DNA of 64,000 nt from Kibdelosporangium aridum (GTDB lineage: Bacteria > Actinomycetota > Actinomycetes > Mycobacteriales > Pseudonocardiaceae). This document shows positions 8,589-16,412 of the stretch, piece by piece (the first letter of the stretch is position 1; each line of letters opens with the position of its first letter). The notes under the pieces are model-generated. The model was not told the origin of the DNA. It did not search any database and was given only the letters and a program-made list of their open reading frames with translations. A program made the position numbers and the translations under genes. Location: assembly GCF_900176515.1 (NCBI RefSeq), contig NZ_FWXV01000016.1:62001-126000 (forward strand). Reading direction: 5' to 3'.

Positions 8589-9616
8589 CAACAGTCGCGG
8601 CGGATGAAGGCACGCAACCGCATCACAATCACAAGCCGCGGCGGCGGCTGCCGATCGGGTCGCTGGAGATCCTCTGCGTCCTGCTCGTAGTCGCCGTGGT
8701 GTTCCAGGACTCGCTGGCCAGCCTGCTCAGCTCCGAGGAGATCCGCACCGGTGCGACGAAGTTCGTAGCGGTGTGCGCGCAGGCGATCCCATTCCTGGTG
8801 CTCGGCGTGCTCATCAGTGGCGCGATCGCGGCCTTCGTCCCGCCGAGCGTGCTGCGGAAGGTGCTGCCGCGCAAGCAAGCATTGGCCGTGCCGGTTGCTG
8901 GCGTTGCCGGAGTCGCGCTGCCTGGCTGCGAATGCGCGTCCGTGCCCGTGTCACGGCGACTGATCCAGCAGGGCGTGGCTCCGTCCGTCGCGCTGGCGTT
9001 CCTGCTCGCCGCGCCCGCGGTCAACCCGATCGTTCTCGTGGCCACCGCGGTGGCGTTCCCCGGCAGCCCGGAGATGGTGCTCGCCCGGTTCCTCGGGTCG
9101 TTGGCGACGGCGATCGGCATGGGCTGGTTGTGGGCGCGTTTCGGCAAGCTCGAGTGGATAGCTGAGCGTGCGTTGCGCCGCCTGCCTGACGACGACGGCA
9201 AGTCGAAGTGGCTGCGGTTCGTCGAGACGGCCCGGCACGACCTGGTGGACTCCGGCGGGTTCCTGGTGATCGGTGGCCTGACCGCCGCGGTCCTGAGCGT
9301 GGCGGTGCCCGCGTCCTGGCTGGAGAGCCTCAGTGGCCAGATCGTCCTCGGCGTCATCGTGATGGCGCTGCTCGCGGTGATCCTGGCGATCTGCAGCGAA
9401 GCCGACGCGTTCGTCGCCGCGTCGCTGTCGATGCTGCCGCTGTTGCCGCGGCTGGTGTTCCTGGTCGTCGGCCCGGCGGTGGACGTGAAACTGATCGCCC
9501 TGCAGGCGGGCACATTCGGCAAGAAGTTCGCGTTCCGGTTCGCCCCGATGACATTCCTGGTGGCGGTCGTCTGCGGAGTCGTGGCTGGACTTGTGGTGTT
9601 CGGGGGTGTGCGGTGA
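8585..9616 (+). CDS. permease of the UPF0718/DUF318 (ArsP-like) family
   Basis: A polytopic membrane protein of 343 residues with about eight hydrophobic segments. The family hallmark is the Cys-containing repeat 'GVALPGCECASVPVSRRLI' (~114-132) and 'LAICSEADAFVAASL' in the second half, the two pseudo-repeats of this permease fold. A His-rich stretch 'HHNHKPRRR' precedes the first helix. Related proteins include arsenical exporters and uncharacterised metal permeases. It overlaps the next gene (GTGA), which encodes the partner usually found with it. The nearby Zur and ArsR genes suggest metal-linked control; the substrate is not known. Confidence 0.88.
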   Translation: MTTVAADEGTQPHHNHKPRRRLPIGSLEILCVLLVVAVVFQDSLASLLSSEEIRTGATKFVAVCAQAIPFLVLGVLISGAIAAFVPPSVLRKVLPRKQALAVPVAGVAGVALPGCECASVPVSRRLIQQGVAPSVALAFLLAAPAVNPIVLVATAVAFPGSPEMVLARFLGSLATAIGMGWLWARFGKLEWIAERALRRLPDDDGKSKWLRFVETARHDLVDSGGFLVIGGLTAAVLSVAVPASWLESLSGQIVLGVIVMALLAVILAICSEADAFVAASLSMLPLLPRLVFLVVGPAVDVKLIALQAGTFGKKFAFRFAPMTFLVAVVCGVVAGLVVFGGVR

Positions 9617-10350
9617 AGCGTGAAACGCAGAACATCCTGCTCGTGCTGCTCGGCGGCGCGCTGCTCAAGATCGCCTTGAACGGCACCTACCTGCGCTACG
9701 TCAAGCCGGGACAGCAAGCCTGGCTGATCGCGGCGGGTGCGGTCATGGTGATCCTCGCCTTCGTGTCGATCGCCCGCGACATCATCGCGGCCCGACGACC
9801 GGAGCAGGTCGTGGCCGAAGTGCACGATCACGGCCACAGCCACGGTGGCTTGCAGTCACACAGCACCTGGCTGCTGATCCTGCCCGTCCTCGCGGTGTTC
9901 CTGGCGCCGCCGGCCCTCGGCGAGGACGCGGTGAACCGCGCTGCGGGCCGGACCCCGCCACCGCCGTCGTCCAGCCAGGACTTCAGCTTCCCAGCGCTTC
10001 CCGCGGGCGACCCGATCGACCAACGCGTGATGGACTTCGTCGAACGCGCGGCATGGGACAAATCCGGTTCGCTGAACGACCGCAACGTTCGGCTGACCGG
10101 GTTCATCGTGCACAACGAGAACTCCACCTACCTGGCCCGCCTGGCCATCGGCTGCTGCGCGGCCGACGCGTACCCGGTGAAGGTGAAACTCGACAGCCCG
10201 GACGCGAAGGGCTTCGTCAGCGACACGTGGGTGAAGGCAGTTGTGCGCTACCAGCCCGGTTCGTCCACGAAGGAATCCCGGCACGTGCCGACGGTGACCC
10301 TGACGGACATCCAGTCGATCCCGGAGCCACCAGACCCATACGAGTACTAA
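9613..10350 (+). CDS. TIGR03943-type putative permease subunit
   Basis: A 245-residue protein: two hydrophobic helices at the N-terminus (~8-24 and ~36-54), a His-rich linker 'VHDHGHSHGG' (~75-84) that could bind metal, a third helix, and a soluble C-terminal domain containing 'RLTGFIVHNENSTYLARLAI' followed by 'GCCAADAYPVKV'. This matches the family that nearly always accompanies DUF318 permeases, and the pair probably works as one transporter. The GTG start at 9613 is chosen because it overlaps the permease stop; the same frame stays open upstream only as a shadow. A strong terminator follows at 10371. Confidence 0.85.
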   Translation: MKRETQNILLVLLGGALLKIALNGTYLRYVKPGQQAWLIAAGAVMVILAFVSIARDIIAARRPEQVVAEVHDHGHSHGGLQSHSTWLLILPVLAVFLAPPALGEDAVNRAAGRTPPPPSSSQDFSFPALPAGDPIDQRVMDFVERAAWDKSGSLNDRNVRLTGFIVHNENSTYLARLAIGCCAADAYPVKVKLDSPDAKGFVSDTWVKAVVRYQPGSSTKESRHVPTVTLTDIQSIPEPPDPYEY

Positions 10351-10370
10351 CCCGCAGGTGACGCTCAGCC

Positions 10371-10394
10371 AGGCCCGGCCCGACGGCCGGGCCT
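10371..10394 (+). terminator. terminator-like hairpin after the permease operon
   Basis: AGGCCCGGCC (10371-10380) and GGCCGGGCCT (10385-10394) form a perfect 10-bp stem with a 4-nt loop CGAC, 21 nt after the stop. There is no long U tract, which is usual in high-GC actinobacteria. Confidence 0.75.
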
Positions 10395-10440
10395 CGCTCT
10401 TGATGGCACCAGCGGTGCGGGAACAGGCCGCTAGCCGCTG

Positions 10441-10660
10441 CCGGTGAGTCAGCTTGGCTTGTGGGTTGGCTTGGCCATGGGTCGGTCTGGCCAGCAGACC
10501 AGCTTGGCCGATGAATCACCTCAGCCGCGAATTAACAAGCCGTCGATCGGCCTGGCTGTGGATCAGCTGGGCTGATGAGTCAGCGGTTCGTTGATCGGCC
10601 TGGCTGTGGATCAGCTCGGCCGATGGATCAGCGGTCCATCGATCGGCCTGGCTGTGATGC
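10441..10660. repeat. imperfect 48-bp tandem repeats (minisatellite-like)
   Basis: The 16-mer GATCGGCCTGGCTGTG occurs at 10545-10560, 10593-10608 and 10641-10656, exactly 48 bp apart. It is followed each time by a related GATCAGCT..GGCTGATG-like stretch. More degenerate copies (TCGGTCTGGCCAGCAGACC and similar) extend upstream to about 10441. The array fills the ~390-bp space between two convergent operons. No gene is seen in it. Confidence 0.8.
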
Positions 10661-10743
10661 TCGACCGATAAAGATAAATCAGCCAACCGTGGATCAGCCC
10701 GGCGATGAGTCGCCGGGCTGAAAGAAACTCCGTATCGGCGCCC

Positions 10744-11160
10744 TCAGTTGGGCGTGGTGCAGTTCGCGCAGGTGCCGAAGATCTCGACGGTGTGGCTGAC
10801 CTCGGAGAACCCGTTCTCCTCGGCCACCCGGTCGGCCCATTTCTCCACGGCTGGGCCTTCGACCTCGACGGTCCGCCCGCACACCCTGCACACCAGGTGA
10901 TGGTGGTGGTGGCTGGAACACCGGCGGTAGATGGCCTCGCCGGTGTCCGTGCGCAGAACGTCAACCTCGCCCGCGTCCGCCAACGACTGCAACGTCCGGT
11001 AGACCGTGGTCAGACCGATGCCCTCGCCGCGCTTGCGCAGCTCTTCGTGCAGGTCCTGGGCTGACCGGAAGTCATCGAGGTCGTTGAGCAACTCCGCGAC
11101 CGCAGCGCGCTGCTTCGTCGAGCGCCGGGCCGCGGTGGGCGGCGTGCGGTTGATCGTCAT
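10744..11160 (-). CDS. zur: Fur-family zinc uptake regulator Zur
   Basis: A DNA-binding repressor that senses zinc. The winged-helix segment includes 'RSAQDLHEELRKRGEGIGL' and 'TTVYRTLQSLADAGEVDVL'. Structural zinc cysteines are Cys91-x2-Cys94 and Cys131-x2-Cys134, and the sensing region holds Cys81 and the His84-His88 run. At 138 residues the length is normal. ATG 11160 is preferred; a TTG one codon upstream is also possible. It overlaps the arsR stop (TGATG), so the two are one operon. The position next to arsR and glyS is the standard zur location in actinobacteria, which favours Zur over Fur or CatR. Confidence 0.9.
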   Translation of the reverse strand: MTINRTPPTAARRSTKQRAAVAELLNDLDDFRSAQDLHEELRKRGEGIGLTTVYRTLQSLADAGEVDVLRTDTGEAIYRRCSSHHHHHLVCRVCGRTVEVEGPAVEKWADRVAEENGFSEVSHTVEIFGTCANCTTPN

Positions 11161-11540
11161 CAAGCGTGAGCCTCCTCCACATGGGTGACCGCGTCCACCA
11201 CGATATGCGAGAGATGCTCATCAACCAGCCGGTACACCACCTCACGGCCGTGCCGCTCGCCGTACACGACGCCGGCGGACTTCAGCACGCGCAAGTGCTG
11301 GCTGATCAACGGCTGCGCCACGCCGAGGGCGTCGACCAATTCGTGCACACACCGGTCCGACTCTCGCAGCTGCAGCACGATCGAGATCCGCACCGGCGCG
11401 GCAAGCGCCCGCAACAGGTCACCAGCGGCGGTCAACGTCGCAGGAGACCGCGCGGGAGCGGGCTCTGTCGCCCGCCGCCCCGGCGAATGTTCGCTGGTGG
11501 CCGGATCAACGCTCACATCTGTCGCCGACTCTTCGAGCAT
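11160..11540 (-). CDS. ArsR/SmtB-family metalloregulator
   Basis: A winged-helix repressor of about 126 residues. A low-complexity Pro/Ala/Ser N-terminus precedes the domain 'AAGDLLRALAAPVRISIV', the recognition helix 'VAQPLISQHLRVLKSAGVV' and the wing 'GERHGREVVYRL'. The C-terminal helix has His/Asp/Glu residues ('DEHLSHIVVDAVTHVEEAH') of the alpha5 metal-site type seen in zinc sensors such as SmtB. ATG 11540 has GAGGTGG just upstream; a GTG at 11552 is the alternative. It precedes and overlaps zur, forming the two-regulator zinc operon known from mycobacteria and relatives. Confidence 0.88.
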   Translation of the reverse strand: MLEESATDVSVDPATSEHSPGRRATEPAPARSPATLTAAGDLLRALAAPVRISIVLQLRESDRCVHELVDALGVAQPLISQHLRVLKSAGVVYGERHGREVVYRLVDEHLSHIVVDAVTHVEEAHA

Positions 11541-11609
11541 CAGCCACCTCACTCGCTAGGCACGCTCTGGCGACCCAAGTCTAATCGCTAATGAATTCGG
11601 TAGTCGTAT

Positions 11610-11885
11610 TCAGCGCAACTGGGCGATCGCGACCACGACGAGAACGCCCAAAACAAGCACCCTCAGCATCCGCTCACTAGGCCTGAGCGCCGACCACGTG
11701 GTCGCGAGCAGCACGCAGATACCGGCGGCGAGCAGGCCAAGCAAACCCGCACCGATCGGCCCGCTGACCAGCACCCCAGCAGTGAACAACCCGATGACCA
11801 CGACGAACACCGCAAGCGGCCGCACCCGCGCCAGCGGCCCATCACCGGCGATGAGCGGCGCCCGCATGTTCCTTCTGCCTCGCAC
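11610..11885 (-). CDS. small membrane protein (DUF6703-like)
   Basis: A 91-residue protein with three hydrophobic stretches ('LAVFVVVIGLFTAGVLV', 'IGAGLLGLLAAGICVLLATT' and 'LRVLVLGVLVVVAIAQL') and a short basic N-terminus. The GTG start at 11885 is chosen because GAGGAG lies 7 nt upstream; earlier in-frame starts lack this. The function is unknown. The topology and the '..SERMLRVLVLGVL..' ending resemble small actinobacterial membrane proteins grouped as DUF6703, which I recognise only by pattern. Confidence 0.6.
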   Translation of the reverse strand: MRGRRNMRAPLIAGDGPLARVRPLAVFVVVIGLFTAGVLVSGPIGAGLLGLLAAGICVLLATTWSALRPSERMLRVLVLGVLVVVAIAQLR

Positions 11886-11953
11886 GGTGTGTCTCCTCGG
11901 CTCGGCGATACCGTGTCGTCGCATCGTAGTGTCGTGCAAGGAGGCGCAAGCGC

Positions 11954-12328
11954 GTGCTGTTGGTCTGCGGTTTCACGGTCCCTGACTCGGACTCAGCGGA
12001 ATTCTCGGCCCAAGCCACCAGGGCGGTAGAACTGCTGACCGCCCAGCCAGGCTGCGTCCGCGCGGTGATCGGCCGATCCGCGGACGAACCCGACCAGTGG
12101 GCGATGACCGTGGAATTCACCTCCGTGGTCGCCTACCGCCGCGCCATGTCCCCCTTCGACGTTCGCGAGCACGTCATCCCATTCCTGTCCCGAGGCAACG
12201 CGTCCGCCTACGAAATCCTCGCAACAGCCACCGACGGCCAGGCCGACCAGCGCACCAGCGTCGTCGCCGCCGACGCGGCGACCGCAGGCCCTCGCGACGC
12301 CAGCGGTCCAGCGACACCGCGCGCGTGA
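11954..12328 (+). CDS. antibiotic biosynthesis monooxygenase (ABM)-domain protein
   Basis: A 124-residue dimeric alpha/beta-barrel type protein. 'LLVCGFTVPDSDSAEFSAQA' (residues 2-21), 'LLTAQPGCVRAVIGRS' and 'DEPDQWAMTVEFTSVVAYRR' follow the ABM pattern. Such proteins act as cofactor-free oxygenases or as small stress-related folds. The last ~30 residues are a disordered Ala/Thr/Pro tail. The GTG start at 11954 has AGGAGG ending 10 nt upstream. It stands divergent from the small membrane protein and convergent to the Cys-rich protein. Its substrate is unknown. Confidence 0.75.
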   Translation: MLLVCGFTVPDSDSAEFSAQATRAVELLTAQPGCVRAVIGRSADEPDQWAMTVEFTSVVAYRRAMSPFDVREHVIPFLSRGNASAYEILATATDGQADQRTSVVAADAATAGPRDASGPATPRA

Positions 12329-12389
12329 CTGGGCGCGTGACTGGTCGCTGAGCCCGCTTGCCGACGTGCTCACTGGCTGCGCGTGATGT

Positions 12390-12722
12390 TTACGCTGCGT
12401 GTTCGCACGTGGGGCACGTGCAGTCGGAACAGTTGCAGTTGGCACACGAGTCCGAGCATGAGGCACACGAGCAGGCGGCGTGGTTGCACGTCGGGCAGCT
12501 GCATTCCGAGCAGGAGCACACGGCGCACGAGTCCGAGCAGTGTGGGCAGGCGCAGGTGTCGCACTCGTCGTAGTGCACTCCGCTGTCGGTCACGTGCTCA
12601 CGGTGTACGTGGCCGTCGTGCAGGTAGTCGACGTGATCGGCGTGCACGATGGCGTCGTGCCCGCAGTTTGGCCCGTGGGTGTGGCGGTGGGCTTCGGCCT
12701 GGTGGTGCGTGACCGTGGTCAT
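12390..12722 (-). CDS. His/Cys-rich metal-binding protein with metallothionein-like tandem repeat
   Basis: A 110-residue protein of two distinct halves. Residues 1-50 are His-rich ('HHQAEAHRHTHGPNCGHD', 'HADHVDYLHDGHVHREH'), resembling small His-rich proteins of zinc regulons in actinobacteria. Residues 53-108 hold most of the 20 cysteines in a duplicated 21-residue block: 'SDSCAVCSCSECSCPTC' then 'NHAA', and 'SDSCANCNCSDCTCPTC' then 'EHAA', joined by 'CSCASC'. Each copy has Cys spacing C-x2-C-x-C-x2-C-x-C-x2-C, like a metallothionein. It is probably a zinc or copper buffer. The start has AAGGGA 5 nt upstream. The zur/arsR genes are 1.2 kb away. I could not find a clear Zur box in front of it. 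Confidence 0.82.
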   Translation of the reverse strand: MTTVTHHQAEAHRHTHGPNCGHDAIVHADHVDYLHDGHVHREHVTDSGVHYDECDTCACPHCSDSCAVCSCSECSCPTCNHAACSCASCSDSCANCNCSDCTCPTCEHAA

Positions 12723-12905
12723 GGATTGGTCCCTTCGGCGGTATCCTTTCTGCTGAATGGTCTTATTCGTATCCGTGCATCACAACTCGGATCCGTGACG
12801 ATCAAGCCAATGGGGTGATAGGGGAATCCCCTCGTGGTGGCTGGTGACAGGCGGCTACCCTGGGCACTCCCCGAGCTTTTCCCCGTGTACCTGTATGGAG
12901 TGTTC

Positions 12906-14291
12906 GTGCCCGCCGATCGGATAGATACCATCGTCAGCCTTTGCAAGCGCCGTGGCTTCGTCTACCCGTCCGGGGAGATCTACGGCGGTACGCGGTCGGC
13001 TTGGGATTACGGGCCACTGGGTGTTGAGCTCAAAGAGAACATCAAGCGCCAGTGGTGGAAGGCCGTGGTGCAGGGCCGTGAGGACGTCGTCGGTATCGAC
13101 TCCTCGGTGATCCTGCCCCGTGAGGTGTGGGTCGCCTCCGGCCACGAGAAGGTCTTCACCGACCCGCTCGTGGAGTGCCTGAGCTGCCACAAGCGCTTCC
13201 GTGCCGACCAACTGGCCGAGGAGTACGAGCAGCGTTCGGGCAAGCCCACCGACGAGGGCGACCTGTCCGACGTGCCGTGCCCCAACTGCGGCACCCGCGG
13301 CCAGTACACCGAGCCACGCGCGTTCAACATGATGCTCAAGACCTTCCTCGGCCCGGTCGAGTCCGCCGAGGGCATGGCCTACCTGCGGCCCGAGACCGCG
13401 CAGGGCATCTTCGTCAACTACCTGAACGTGCAGACCACCTCCCGTCGCAAGCCGCCGTTCGGCATCGGCCAGATGGGTAAGTCGTTCCGCAACGAGATCA
13501 CGCCAGGCAACTTCATCTTCCGCACCCGCGAGTTCGAGCAGATGGAAATGGAGTTCTTCGTCGAGCCCGGCACCGATGAGGAATGGCACCAGACCTGGAT
13601 CGACGAGCGCATGCGCTGGTATGTCGACCTGGGCATCAACGCGGACAACCTCCGTCTCTTCGAGCACCCCCAGGAGAAGCTCTCCCACTACTCCAAGAGG
13701 ACAGTGGACATCGAGTACCGCTTCGGCCTGGCCAGTGGTGAGTGGGGTGAGCTGGAAGGCATCGCCAACCGCACGGACTTCGACCTGACGACGCACTCCA
13801 ACCACTCCGGTGTGGACCTGTCGTACTTCGACCAGACCACCGACTCCCGCTATCGCCCGTACGTGATCGAACCGGCCGCGGGTGTCGGCCGCTCGATGAT
13901 GGCGTTCATGCTCGACGCCTATCACGAGGACGAGGCACCCAACGCCAAGGGCGGCGTGGACAAGCGGGCTGTGCTCCGGCTCGACCGCAGGCTCGCGCCG
14001 GTGAAGGTCGCTGTGCTTCCCCTTTCTCGTAACGCGGACCTCTCGCCCAAGGCGCGTGATGTCGCCTCTACGTTGCGCCGCAACTGGAACACGGACTTCG
14101 ACGACGCCGGCGCGATCGGCCGTCGCTACCGTCGCCAGGACGAGATCGGTACTCCCTTCTGTGTCACCGTCGACTTCGACTCGCTCAACGACCAAGCGGT
14201 CACCGTCCGGGAACGGGACAGCATGACCCAGGAGCGGATCTCGATCGACAAGCTTGAGGCCTACCTGGCCGCCCAGCTGCCGGGCTGCTGA
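12906..14291 (+). CDS. glyS: glycyl-tRNA synthetase (alpha2 type)
   Basis: Class II aminoacyl-tRNA synthetase charging tRNA-Gly. Class II motifs are visible: 'GGTRSAWDYGPLGVELKENI' near the N-terminus, motif 2 'FRNEITPGNFIFRTREFEQM' and motif 3 'VIEPAAGVGRSMMAFML'. A zinc-binding insertion shows 'CLSCHKRF' and 'CPNCGTRGQY'. The C-terminal anticodon-binding domain starts near 'RLAPVKVAVLPL'. GTG 12906 is preferred (GGAG 5 nt upstream, conserved 'PADRIDTIVSLCKRRG' N-terminus); the frame is open further upstream but lacks family similarity. The length of 461 residues is typical. Confidence 0.96.
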   Translation: MPADRIDTIVSLCKRRGFVYPSGEIYGGTRSAWDYGPLGVELKENIKRQWWKAVVQGREDVVGIDSSVILPREVWVASGHEKVFTDPLVECLSCHKRFRADQLAEEYEQRSGKPTDEGDLSDVPCPNCGTRGQYTEPRAFNMMLKTFLGPVESAEGMAYLRPETAQGIFVNYLNVQTTSRRKPPFGIGQMGKSFRNEITPGNFIFRTREFEQMEMEFFVEPGTDEEWHQTWIDERMRWYVDLGINADNLRLFEHPQEKLSHYSKRTVDIEYRFGLASGEWGELEGIANRTDFDLTTHSNHSGVDLSYFDQTTDSRYRPYVIEPAAGVGRSMMAFMLDAYHEDEAPNAKGGVDKRAVLRLDRRLAPVKVAVLPLSRNADLSPKARDVASTLRRNWNTDFDDAGAIGRRYRRQDEIGTPFCVTVDFDSLNDQAVTVRERDSMTQERISIDKLEAYLAAQLPGC

Positions 14292-14318
14292 CCCGGCACT
14301 CGACAGCCCGGGTTTTCG

Positions 14319-14362
14319 CCCCTCGTGAGTGCTCAAGCCAGCACACGAGCACTCACGAGGGG
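14319..14362 (+). terminator. long inverted repeat after glyS
   Basis: CCCCTCGTGAGTGCTC (14319-14334) pairs perfectly with GAGCACTCACGAGGGG (14347-14362) around a 12-nt loop, 27 nt after the glyS stop. A strong rho-independent-type stem without a U tract. Confidence 0.75.
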
Positions 14363-15152
14363 GTTCCGGGGAAGTCCGGGAGCGCGCCGCCGCGCTGCGT
14401 CCCGGACCGTCACCCTCGCATCCCGTCGGCCGTTCGGTTCCATCTACCGCGGCCATGGGAATGCTCAAGGTGGGACAGGCGAGACCTGTCCTGGCAATCC
14501 GGTCGTCAGCCCTTCGGGGCGGGCTGTTGCTGCTGCGCGTCTGGTTCGCTGACTGGATTTTCCGTTGGTACTCCGCCCTCCGGGGGATGCGGCTGCGTCG
14601 CACTGAGTTCGGGTTCGGGCTCGGGGTTGGGGCCGTCGGGTGGTTCCATCGTGATCAAGGTTTCGTGGTTCCTTTCCACGCGCTGGTTTTCACGGTGATC
14701 CAGCTCGGTGTTTCGGGGCGCGGTGGGCTACGCGCCACAGTCGGACTGGACAAAGTGCTGCTGTAAGGCGGTTTTCGTGTCCGGTCCCGGGTTACCGAAC
14801 ACGAAGTTGTGCGGTGATGTGGGCGGGGAGCGCATTCCGGGATGCACAAGGAGCGAACAGTCCGGACCGGGCGAAGTGGTGTGTCGTAGGCGATTCGGTG
14901 GCTCGCTGTGCTGTCGGCCGGAGAGGACGGTGAGCTTGAATCCGGCCGACAGCATGAGCAGAGCGCGCTCCGCGAGCCATGAGGAGGCGTTGTCCACTAG
15001 GGGAAGTCATCACGCGATGGCCGAAGTGGACAGTCTGCGCTCGGTGCTATAAAGGCAAATGAGCCTCCTTTCCAGCTGAGTGACGGATGGGACCGCGTGA
15101 CCGGATGGCTGGGGGCATCTACCCGGCCACGCGGGGCTTGTGCGGCAGGCGG
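14363..15152. other. 790-bp region without a recognisable gene
   Basis: Neither strand holds an ORF with convincing protein-like content except a possible 47-codon ORF at 14506-14649 (minus). Several frames stay open by GC bias. Near 15049-15070 an AAAGGC..GCCTcCTTT partial dyad lies among A/T-richer bases and could be a weak hairpin. Nothing else could be supported. Confidence 0.4.
14506..14649 (-). CDS. possible small Pro/Glu-rich ORF
   Basis: A 47-codon ORF beginning 'MEPPDGPNPEPEPEL' and ending 'PDAQQQPAPKG'. The reading frame upstream of the ATG continues as sense for about 24 codons with protein-like content ('TELDHRENQRVERNHETL'), so it may be the tail of a decayed gene rather than an intact one. 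No family recognised and no good ribosome-binding site. Confidence 0.25.
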   Translation of the reverse strand: MEPPDGPNPEPEPELSATQPHPPEGGVPTENPVSEPDAQQQQPAPKG

Positions 15153-16079
15153 TCAGGTGCTTGGACAGGATTGGGCGAAGGCGGCGGTCAGCTCGTTGAT
15201 CACTCCTTCCGGGTTGGAGCGGAGCTGGGTGGCGGGCGTGTGCAGAACGAGGAGACCGGTGGCGGCCAGCCGGGAACCTCGTTTCAGTGCGGTCGGATAA
15301 CTGGCTGGAGCGGGATCGAAGTCGAAGGCGTGCACGTCCCATGCCAGCTTCGCGTCGTCCCAAGTGCCTGTCACGGTGCCCAGGGGATTGCCTTGGGCGT
15401 CGTCGACGGGCACGTTCCATCGCGGCGGGGGTAGCCCGGCACGAAGGACGAGGTCACGCGCCAGGGACGAGACGCCTGAGCGGATGCGTGCGCCGATGTC
15501 GTGCAACACCTCCTGACACAGCGTGGTGCCACGCCACTTGCCCATGACCAGTTCGGTGTTCAGCTCGTCGAGCCGGACACCCTTGTGGAACACGACTTCG
15601 GCGAACAACGCGGTCACCAAAGCCCGGCTGTTGATCCGCCGAGCCGCGTCGACGGCGGCCCGGGCGAGCGGGGCCGTCAACAATCCGTCCCGGAGTACCG
15701 GGCGAGGCGGAATCGGTGTTCGTTCCACGAACACGCTCGCGCTGCTGCGAACGAAACGTTTGCTGGGCACCAGAAGATGCACTCGCTCACGGGGAAGCGC
15801 GGTGCGGACACCGTGCAGTGCGAGCGCGTCATCGCCGGTCACCACAGCATCTCTGCCCACGTACCGCAGCGCTGCCTGCACCAGCTGCCCACGGGTTGGA
15901 GCAGTGCTGTCCAGCAACAGAATGCCGGGTAAAAGACGTTGCCATGGCCCGCCAGGCGAGCATCTTCGCTTCATAGTGCTGCCTGTCAGACCTAGGTCTA
16001 TCAGGTCTGTGGCGCTTGCTATTCGGTGTGGGAACAAAGTGGACAGTGCGTCCAGGTTTATCGGGTGTCGGTTCGGCAT
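15153..16079 (-). CDS. AbiEi-type (type IV antitoxin-like) domain protein
   Basis: A 308-residue protein resembling the large actinobacterial group annotated as AbiEi-family antitoxin-domain proteins. The N-terminal winged helix covers 'FPHRIASATDLIDLGLTGST' and 'KRRCSPGGPWQRLLPGILLL'. Then come 'DAVVTGDDALALHGVR' and 'RVHLLVPSKRFVRSSASVFV', typical of this group, and a C-terminal DUF559-like part with 'WDVHAFDFDPA'. No AbiEii-like nucleotidyltransferase toxin gene is adjacent, so a defence role is unproven; many such orphans may be DNA-binding proteins. It lies alone between non-coding stretches. Confidence 0.65.
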   Translation of the reverse strand: MPNRHPINLDALSTLFPHRIASATDLIDLGLTGSTMKRRCSPGGPWQRLLPGILLLDSTAPTRGQLVQAALRYVGRDAVVTGDDALALHGVRTALPRERVHLLVPSKRFVRSSASVFVERTPIPPRPVLRDGLLTAPLARAAVDAARRINSRALVTALFAEVVFHKGVRLDELNTELVMGKWRGTTLCQEVLHDIGARIRSGVSSLARDLVLRAGLPPPRWNVPVDDAQGNPLGTVTGTWDDAKLAWDVHAFDFDPAPASYPTALKRGSRLAATGLLVLHTPATQLRSNPEGVINELTAAFAQSCPST

Positions 16080-16290
16080 GTGTCCACTCTCGCGAGTCGG
16101 TGGGGTTCGGCGGAAGGGGGTGGGGTTGCGCCTGTGGATAACTGTCGACTGTGGATAAGTCGGTGTAGGTGATCTTGGTTTGCTGGGAGTCGGCGGTTGT
16201 TTGTGGTATTAGGGCCACGACAAATGTCATGGGGTGACTCGTGACGGGTGGCCTGCAGGTCAGGCCCGAAAACACGAGATCGTGGACGCC

Positions 16291-16392
16291 ATGACAGGAC
16301 CCGGAGGCGCGATGCGTATCGCTGTGTCGACCAAGTTCGACGGCGAAGTTCACGCCGCGGACGGGATCGACTTGGACAGTGCACGGAATTGA
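16291..16392 (+). CDS. possible small ORF upstream of the histidine kinase
   Basis: A short ORF of 33 codons from ATG 16291. The internal ATG 16312 is better placed, with GGAGG at 16303-16307, giving a 26-residue peptide 'MRIAVSTKFDGEVHAADGID' plus six residues. It ends 20 nt before the kinase GTG. It may be a leader or the remnant of a gene start. The surrounding 330-bp interval (16080-16412) also holds GTCA-N5-TGAC at about 16228-16240, a possible operator. Low certainty. Confidence 0.3.
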   Translation: MTGPGGAMRIAVSTKFDGEVHAADGIDLDSARN

Positions 16393-16412
16393 CGTCGCCG
16401 TACCGTGAGACC

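Noticed and set aside
12723..12905. T-box or other riboswitch before glyS, or a Zur box before the His/Cys gene
   Set aside because: No T-box core, no specifier-like hairpins and no palindrome resembling TGAAAATNATTTTCA were found in this 180-bp interval.
12855..14603. Long minus-strand open frame over glyS
   Set aside because: Fully antisense to glyS, with low-complexity GC-driven composition.
14728..14997. 89-codon minus-strand ORF in the gap after glyS
   Set aside because: No ribosome-binding site, mixed composition and no recognisable family; could not be supported as a gene.
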